18,422 nucleotides of DNA. It comes from JAQGJA01 sp965651535 (GTDB taxonomy: Bacteria > Pseudomonadota > Alphaproteobacteria > Micavibrionales > SZUA-601). The translations under genes were made by a program, and so were the position numbers. Below the pieces are notes generated by a model that was not told the origin of the DNA, ran no database searches, and worked only from the letters and a program-made list of their open reading frames with translations. The stretch's first letter is position 1. The number at the start of each line of letters is the position of its first letter. Location of the stretch: assembly GCA_965651535.1 (NCBI GenBank), contig CBFGSX010000020.1, positions 1-18,422 on the forward strand, given 5' to 3'. Below are positions 14,658 through 18,422 of this stretch, one piece after another.

Positions 14658-14684
14658 CGCAGCCGCACATATGTTTGGGCTGCG
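14658..14684 (+). terminator. Possible terminator or hairpin after the 14257 gene
   Basis: CGCAGCC (14658-14664) and GGCTGCG (14678-14684) form a perfect 7-bp stem with a 13-nt loop. It is followed by TAAAATAAC rather than a clean T-run, so termination is uncertain. Confidence 0.4.
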
Positions 14685-14736
14685 TAAAATAACCCGTTTG
14701 CGGTAAATTGTTTCCGCATCACGACAAGGAGAAAAA

Positions 14737-15138
14737 ATGATCGTAAATCTTACCGTTTTTCCCGGACATCAAAACGGCGTTACCGCGACCTATTTGATCG
14801 ATCATGTTTTTGACGATGGCTCGGCGGCGCATGACATTTTCTGCTTCAACAAGCTGTTTTTCAGCGAAGACGCGCTGAAGGAAAAACACCGTCAGATCGA
14901 AAAGGCCCGCTACGAGAATGACGCCTGCCGCGCTTTTGTTATCAGCGACATGTATCGTCTGGCGGTCAACGACATTGCAGGCCCGGATATGGACCCCGCG
15001 CTCCGCACGCACATGAACAAGAATTTTGAGGCCATCAAGAGCTCTTTTGTGGCCCGTTACGGTTCCGACAAGGCGGAAGACCTCGAAAATCTTGCCGCGC
15101 AAAAAATGACACGCCTTTTGGCCATGGGCATCCGATAG
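14737..15138 (+). CDS. Hypothetical protein (133 aa)
   Basis: I do not recognise the family. The protein is soluble in appearance: a beta-prone start (MIVNLTVFPGHQNGVTATYLIDHVFDDG), then helical charged segments (SEDALKEKHRQIEKARYENDACRAFVISDMYRL; KAEDLENLAAQKMTRLL). A strong AAGGAG lies 8 nt before the ATG. It is of similar size to the preceding protein, but I see no convincing similarity between them. The exonuclease gene starts 37 bp downstream, so the two may share a transcript. Confidence 0.82.
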   Translation: MIVNLTVFPGHQNGVTATYLIDHVFDDGSAAHDIFCFNKLFFSEDALKEKHRQIEKARYENDACRAFVISDMYRLAVNDIAGPDMDPALRTHMNKNFEAIKSSFVARYGSDKAEDLENLAAQKMTRLLAMGIR

Positions 15139-15156
15139 GGCTTGTCTCGTGACGGA

Positions 15157-15175
15157 GCGCCCGTAAACTGGGCGC
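15157..15175 (+). promoter_or_regulatory. Hairpin between ribosome-binding site and start codon of the exonuclease gene
   Basis: A perfect 6-bp inverted repeat GCGCCC (15157-15162) / GGGCGC (15170-15175) ends at the base before the ATG at 15176. ACGGAG, the only Shine-Dalgarno-like sequence, lies immediately before it and shares its last G (15152-15157). Unfolded, the spacing is about 18 nt, too long for good initiation; folded, the site sits next to the start codon. Effect on translation is inferred. Confidence 0.45.
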
Positions 15176-15730
15176 ATGGCCGAGATCGTCATTTTCGATA
15201 CCGAATACACGACATGGGAAGGTGCGCAACAGATCGTGCAGATCGGCGCGCTCAAGGCGGGCTGGCCGTCCGGCCGGGTGATCGATTCCTTGGACATACT
15301 GGTCAAGCCCGTGCGCAATCCGCAGCTCTCGGAGTATTTTACCCAACTGACCGGTATCACGCAGGACCAGATCGATAATAGCGGCATCGCTTTTGCCGAT
15401 GCGCTGAAGTTTTTTCTGGATTTCTGCGGGGCGGAAACACCAACGCTTTCCTATGGCAAGGATTTTTGCACGCTGGCCGAGAATATCGCGCTCCACCATT
15501 GCCATCCGCACACATTTTACAGCGGCAGTCCGAATTTCATGAATTGCGGCCCGGCCTTTCGCGCCGCCGACCCGACAATCCGCGAGAAGAAAATCAATTC
15601 CGGCAGGCTGTGGGAGCATTTCGGCTTGCCCAAGCCCGAAGGCGTCGGCGAGCATAACGCGCTGTTCGATTGTCATTCAATTCTGGCGGCGCTCTTGCAC
15701 CTCAAGCACCGCAAGATGCTGACGCTCTAG
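15176..15730 (+). CDS. DEDDh-type 3'-5' exonuclease (DnaQ-like)
   Basis: The 184-residue protein is a stand-alone exonuclease of the DnaQ/RNase T superfamily, which removes nucleotides from DNA or RNA 3' ends using two metal ions. The acidic residues are in place: Asp8 and Glu10 in VIFDTEYTTW (Exo I), Asp96 in SYGKDF (candidate Exo II), and His160/Asp165 in GEHNALFDCHS (Exo III, DEDDh subtype). LTGITQDQID (58-67) is also typical. It is not a full polymerase III epsilon subunit: there is no obvious C-terminal alpha-binding tail. It might be KapD/ERI-like; the substrate is not evident. Its stop shares a CTAG with the convergent gene (15727-15730). Confidence 0.9.
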   Translation: MAEIVIFDTEYTTWEGAQQIVQIGALKAGWPSGRVIDSLDILVKPVRNPQLSEYFTQLTGITQDQIDNSGIAFADALKFFLDFCGAETPTLSYGKDFCTLAENIALHHCHPHTFYSGSPNFMNCGPAFRAADPTIREKKINSGRLWEHFGLPKPEGVGEHNALFDCHSILAALLHLKHRKMLTL

Positions 15731-16101
15731 ACGAGATACATACGCCCGAGCAACGCATCGAGTTCGGCGAGATGTTTTTTATTCCGCCGCGGATGTTTTT
15801 TCTCGAGCAGCATTTCCCACCCGAAAGCGCGCTCTTCCGCGCGTGTAACAAAAAGGTTTTTACCAAGTTTTTGCCCTGTCATCTCGTCGCGCCCGTCGAC
15901 GAACTCCGTCAGCGTCAGCTTCACACGATTGCGCGGGCGCGTGTTTTCCATGGTAAATCCCAGCACGATTTTATCAAAGCCGGTGCGCTTGAAATATTCC
16001 ACGACATTTTTTTGCAGTAATTCAGAGACGATCTCGCCCTCATTGGGGCGGGGCTTTTCCTCATAGGGGCTCAGCATATCAAAGTCGAACGTCATCATCA
16101 T
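15727..16101 (-). CDS. Hypothetical protein (about 124 aa)
   Basis: I do not recognise this family. The protein is small and basic, with helix-prone sequence: GEIVSELLQKNVVEYFKRTGFDKIVLGF, then KLTLTEFVDGRDEMTGQKLGKNLF, ending KKHPRRNKKHLAELDALLGRMYLV. The start is unclear. Three ATGs in tandem lie at 16101, 16098 and 16095 and a TTG lies at 16140; none has a good ribosome-binding site. I use 16101. No signal peptide or membrane segment. It is convergent with the exonuclease and divergent from the small basic protein gene. Confidence 0.68.
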   Translation of the reverse strand: MMMTFDFDMLSPYEEKPRPNEGEIVSELLQKNVVEYFKRTGFDKIVLGFTMENTRPRNRVKLTLTEFVDGRDEMTGQKLGKNLFVTRAEERAFGWEMLLEKKHPRRNKKHLAELDALLGRMYLV

Positions 16102-16259
16102 GGTGCCGACGGGTGTAGGCCATCTTTGGATTCGTGTCAAGGATTATGTCCATGAAACCCGTGGTTATGGTATGTTATCCCGTTGAATAAACTGGACATT
16201 CCGCGTGGATTTTGCTAGGTTGAAAAACAGGAAGAAACAGCAAAGGAAGGAGGTTTCCA

Positions 16260-16424
16260 ATGCCGTATGTTCTTGAAAAGCGCCTCGCGCTTCTGGCCGA
16301 AGCCAGCAATCTGATGCTGGCGGGTTCCTTGCGAACCTATGGGCGTCAGACGAATCTCGTGCTTCGCACGCGTCTGCGCAACAAAAGCAAGAAAAAGCTG
16401 GTTCCGCCCAAGCGCGCGGCCTGA
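16260..16424 (+). CDS. Small basic protein (54 aa), unrecognised
   Basis: The sequence begins MPYVLEKRLALLAEASNLML and ends in a strongly basic tail, RTRLRNKSKKKLVPPKRAA. The first half could be one amphipathic helix; the second half carries most of the Arg and Lys. A very strong AAGGAGG lies about 6 nt before the ATG, and a clean bidirectional terminator follows the stop, so a real, well-translated gene is likely despite its size. The composition suggests nucleic-acid, ribosome or membrane-surface binding, but that is inference; no known family is claimed. Confidence 0.75.
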   Translation: MPYVLEKRLALLAEASNLMLAGSLRTYGRQTNLVLRTRLRNKSKKKLVPPKRAA

Positions 16425-16430
16425 GAAAGA

Positions 16431-16459
16431 AAAACCCCCGACGTAAAGCCGGGGGTTTT
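16431..16459. terminator. Bidirectional rho-independent terminator
   Basis: AAAACCCCCG (16431-16440) and CGGGGGTTTT (16450-16459) form a perfect 10-bp inverted repeat with a 9-nt loop. It has A-runs on the left and T-runs on the right, so it can end both the small basic protein gene (plus) and the cold-shock gene (minus). Confidence 0.9.
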
Positions 16460-16483
16460 GCAAAATCGGATAGAAAGTAAGGC

Positions 16484-16690
16484 TTACGCCGCTTCCTGCA
16501 AGTTGCCGGCGGCTTGTTTGCCGCGTTGTTCCATCAGCTCGTATTGAACCTTTTGGCCCTCGTTCAGCGTCTTCCAGCCAGCAGCCTGAACGGCGCTGAT
16601 GTGGACGAAAACGTCGTTTCCGCCATCATCCGGTTGGATGAAGCCGAAGCCTTTGGTGGTGTTGAACCATTTTACGGTACCGGTTGCCAT
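16484..16690 (-). CDS. Cold-shock domain protein (CspA family)
   Basis: CspA-type proteins bind single-stranded RNA and DNA and melt RNA structure at low temperature. The 68-residue protein is the standard single cold-shock domain: MATGTVKWFNTTKGFGFIQPDDGGNDVFVHIS, with RNP1 (KGFGFI) and RNP2 (VFVHI), then the SAVQAAGWKTLNEGQKVQYEL core. A Gln/Gly/Ala-rich tail ends it. AGGAGAG lies 8 nt before the ATG. The 214-bp gap to fumC probably contains a long leader in which the ribosome-binding site can pair with an upstream copy (16699-16740). Confidence 0.95.
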   Translation of the reverse strand: MATGTVKWFNTTKGFGFIQPDDGGNDVFVHISAVQAAGWKTLNEGQKVQYELMEQRGKQAAGNLQEAA

Positions 16691-16698
16691 GTGGTCTC

Positions 16699-16740
16699 TC
16701 CTGAGATGTTAGGCGTTGTCAAAAAGGCTTTGTCTCAGGA
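16699..16740 (-). promoter_or_regulatory. Inverted repeat that would hide the csp ribosome-binding site
   Basis: In the minus-strand mRNA, TCCTGAGA (16740-16733) and TCTCAGGA (16706-16699) are a perfect 8-bp pair with a 26-nt loop. The 3' arm contains the AGGA of the AGGAGAG Shine-Dalgarno, 8 nt before the start. By analogy with the long structured leader of E. coli cspA it could act as a temperature-responsive switch; this is inferred from pairing only. Confidence 0.5.
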
Positions 16741-16904
16741 TATCTTCGAACGGATCGTCTCTGTGGCATTGCCCGAACCAGGAACGTCAGGTCGGGTCGT
16801 TTTCCCCTTGCGGGGGTCTTCGATCGTCAAGTCGTCGTAGGTCTTGGAGCCGAATCCACCACAAAACCCGTTGAAAGTCAAGGGAAACGCTGGACGGGCG
16901 TGGG

Positions 16905-18308
16905 TCAGGCCGTCTTTTTCGTCGGCCCCAGCATGGTTTCGGGACGGACGAGCTTGTCGAAATCCGCTGCCGACAAGACGCCTAAAGCGACGCAGGCCTC
17001 TTTGAGCGTCGTGCCTTCGGCATGGGCTTTCTTGGCGACTTTGGCGGCATTGTCATAGCCGATATGCGGGTTGAGCGCCGTGACCAGCATCAGCGATTCG
17101 TTCAGGATCTTGTCGATGCGTTCCGTGTTGGCGGCGATCCCGACGACGCAATTATGGGTGAAGCTGCGCGCGCCGTCGGCCAGCAAGCGGATCGATTGCA
17201 GCACGTTGAAAATGATGACGGGCTTGAACACGTTGAGTTCAAAATGCCCCGTCGCGCCGCCAATGGTGACGGTGGTGTGGTTGCCCATGACTTGGGCGCA
17301 GAGCATGGTCAGCGCCTCGGATTGCGTCGGGTTGACCTTGCCCGGCATGATCGAGCTGCCCGGTTCGTTCTCGGGCAGGGATATTTCGCCGATGCCGCAA
17401 CGCGGGCCGGAGCCGAGAAGGCGCACATCGTTCGCGATTTTCATCAGGGACACGGCGACGGTGTTGAGCGCGCCGGACAATTCCACCAGCGCGTCATGCG
17501 TGGCCAAAGCCTCGAATTTATTCGGCGCGGTGACGAAATCGAGGCCTGTGATAGCGGCAGTTTTTTTCGCAAAGAGTTCGGCAAAACCCTCGGCGGAATT
17601 CAGGCCCGTGCCGACGGCGGTGCCGCCTTGCGCCAGTTCCAGAACATGCGGCAGCGCGTTTTTCACGCGGCCCAGGCCGTTCCTGATCTGTTGCGCGTAG
17701 CCGGAAAATTCCTGCCCCAAGGTGACGGGGGTTGCGTCCTGAAGATGCGTGCGGCCGATCTTGATGATCTTGGCAAATTCGCGCGCCTTGGCGTCGAGCG
17801 CGGCGCGCAATTCCTCCAAAGCGGGGAGCAACTCGTGCACCACCTGTTCGCTTGCGGCGATATGCATGGCGGTCGGGAAGGTATCGTTGCTGGACTGGCC
17901 GCGATTGACGTGATCATTCGGGTGGACGGGCTTTTTGCTGCCCATCTCGCCGCCCAGGATTTCAATGGCGCGGTTGGATAACACTTCGTTGATGTTCATG
18001 TGGCTTTGCGTGCCCGAGCCGGTCTGCCACACCTTGAGCGGGAAATTGTCGTCGAGCTTTCCCGACATGACCTCGTCGGCCGCCGCTGCAATCGCCTCGG
18101 CGATTTTCTCGTCCAGCTCGCCCAGTTGGGTATTGGCCAAGGCCGCCGCTTTTTTGGCGATCGCCAAGGCGCGGATCATGGGGCGCGGCAAGGTTTCCGT
18201 GCCGATCTTGAAGTTTTGCAGGGAGCGCTGCGTCTGCGCGCCCCAATATTTGTCGGACGGCACATCAATGGGGCCAAAGCTGTCGGTTTCGGTGCGTGTG
18301 CTGGTCAT
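16905..18308 (-). CDS. fumC: Fumarate hydratase, class II
   Basis: FumC interconverts fumarate and malate in the citric acid cycle; class II enzymes are iron-free homotetramers. The 467 residues are full length. Family signatures: TDSFGPIDVPSDKYWGAQTQRS (8-29), TGSGTQSHMNINEVLSNRA (96-114), HPNDHVNRGQSSNDTFPTAMH (129-149), the catalytic GRTHLQDATP with His188, and the fumarase/lyase signature GSSIMPGKVNPTQ (317-329), whose serine is the catalytic base. No clear Shine-Dalgarno precedes the ATG. A promoter with a perfect TATAAT lies 36 bp upstream. Confidence 0.97.
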   Translation of the reverse strand: MTSTRTETDSFGPIDVPSDKYWGAQTQRSLQNFKIGTETLPRPMIRALAIAKKAAALANTQLGELDEKIAEAIAAAADEVMSGKLDDNFPLKVWQTGSGTQSHMNINEVLSNRAIEILGGEMGSKKPVHPNDHVNRGQSSNDTFPTAMHIAASEQVVHELLPALEELRAALDAKAREFAKIIKIGRTHLQDATPVTLGQEFSGYAQQIRNGLGRVKNALPHVLELAQGGTAVGTGLNSAEGFAELFAKKTAAITGLDFVTAPNKFEALATHDALVELSGALNTVAVSLMKIANDVRLLGSGPRCGIGEISLPENEPGSSIMPGKVNPTQSEALTMLCAQVMGNHTTVTIGGATGHFELNVFKPVIIFNVLQSIRLLADGARSFTHNCVVGIAANTERIDKILNESLMLVTALNPHIGYDNAAKVAKKAHAEGTTLKEACVALGVLSAADFDKLVRPETMLGPTKKTA

Positions 18309-18343
18309 AAGGATTTTCGCGGGTTGAGGGGTATAACGGCCCC

Positions 18344-18371
18344 ATTATAACGGCGGAAAACCAAAGGTTAA
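18344..18371 (-). promoter_or_regulatory. Candidate fumC promoter
   Basis: On the minus strand TTAACC (18371-18366) and a perfect TATAAT (18349-18344) are 16 bp apart. The -35 overlaps the stop codon of the upstream reading frame. A 9-bp direct repeat TATAACGGC (plus strand 18332-18340 and 18346-18354) spans the -10 and the expected start, a possible operator. Confidence 0.5.
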
Positions 18372-18422
18372 GCGATAATGTCGTCGATAATCATGGACTC
18401 GTATTTAATGAGCATGTCCTTG
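18368..18422 (-). CDS. Possible 3' end of a further gene (cut by window edge)
   Basis: The minus strand from the right edge reads an open frame ending KDMLIKYESMIIDDIIA and then TAA (18370-18368), about 60 bp before fumC on the same strand. Only 17 residues are visible, so the gene cannot be named; it is reported because the frame, position and spacing suit an upstream neighbour of fumC. Confidence 0.4.
   Translation of the reverse strand, partial: KDMLIKYESMIIDDIIA

Noticed and set aside
15176..15730. Polymerase III epsilon subunit (dnaQ) or part of an anti-phage nuclease system
   Set aside because: The protein is short, lacks an obvious alpha-binding tail, and has no helicase, ATPase or toxin neighbour; only a generic DEDDh exonuclease is supported.

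Overview
The window looks like an ordinary chromosomal segment of a moderately GC-rich alphaproteobacterium. The evidence is the fabA-fabB-fabI cluster, the accB-accC pair, hemE beside a cluster of DnaA-box-like sequences (the place where Caulobacter and Rickettsia keep their origin), and FabI- and FumC-type enzymes. I cannot name the genus. I see no transposase, integrase, phage gene, tRNA, rRNA or CRISPR array. What the window does hold is several unrecognised gene families and some unusual non-coding structure.

Layout. 1-423: the 5' end of hemE (minus), then a 259-bp intergenic region with DnaA-box-like sequences (candidate replication origin). 424-1512: an unrecognised protein followed directly by an isochorismatase-fold protein that has lost all three catalytic residues. 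1509-2525: holA (minus). 2649-3774: two tandem secreted proteins with EF-hand-like loops, probably divergent paralogues. 3777-7828 (minus, read right to left): accB, accC, an intact cysteine hydrolase, and an unrecognised 434-residue protein joined to it by a TGATG overlap. 7955-9496 (minus): a DsbA-like thiol oxidoreductase with a charged coiled-coil tail, and a PCu(A)C copper chaperone. 9669-11241: exported cyclophilin, exported SH3-like protein, MORN-type repeat protein. 11291-14189: fabA, fabB, fabI. 14257-16101: two unrecognised ~130-residue proteins, a DEDDh exonuclease, and a convergent unrecognised protein. 16260-18308: a 54-residue basic protein, a cold-shock protein and fumC. The window ends in the probable 3' end of another minus-strand gene.

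How the genes fit together. accB/accC (biotin carboxyl carrier and biotin carboxylase) supply malonyl-CoA. FabA and FabB make the anaerobic unsaturated fatty acid branch and FabI completes each elongation cycle, so about half of the window's middle serves membrane lipid synthesis. A second theme is the cell envelope: DsbA-like protein, cyclophilin, SH3 protein, copper chaperone and the EF-hand pair all carry signal peptides.

The observations I rate highest are: (i) the DnaA-box cluster at hemE; (ii) the isochorismatase-like pseudoenzyme, alongside an intact relative 3.5 kb away; (iii) the tandem secreted EF-hand-like pair; (iv) a fold-back repeat in each of three fatty-acid gene junctions (accB/accC, fabA/fabB, fabB/fabI), including a 166-bp element with perfect 23-bp inverted ends; (v) a perfect inverted repeat that would hide the ribosome-binding site of the cold-shock gene. 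I found no clear new multi-gene system. All promoter, hairpin and start-site calls were made by eye.
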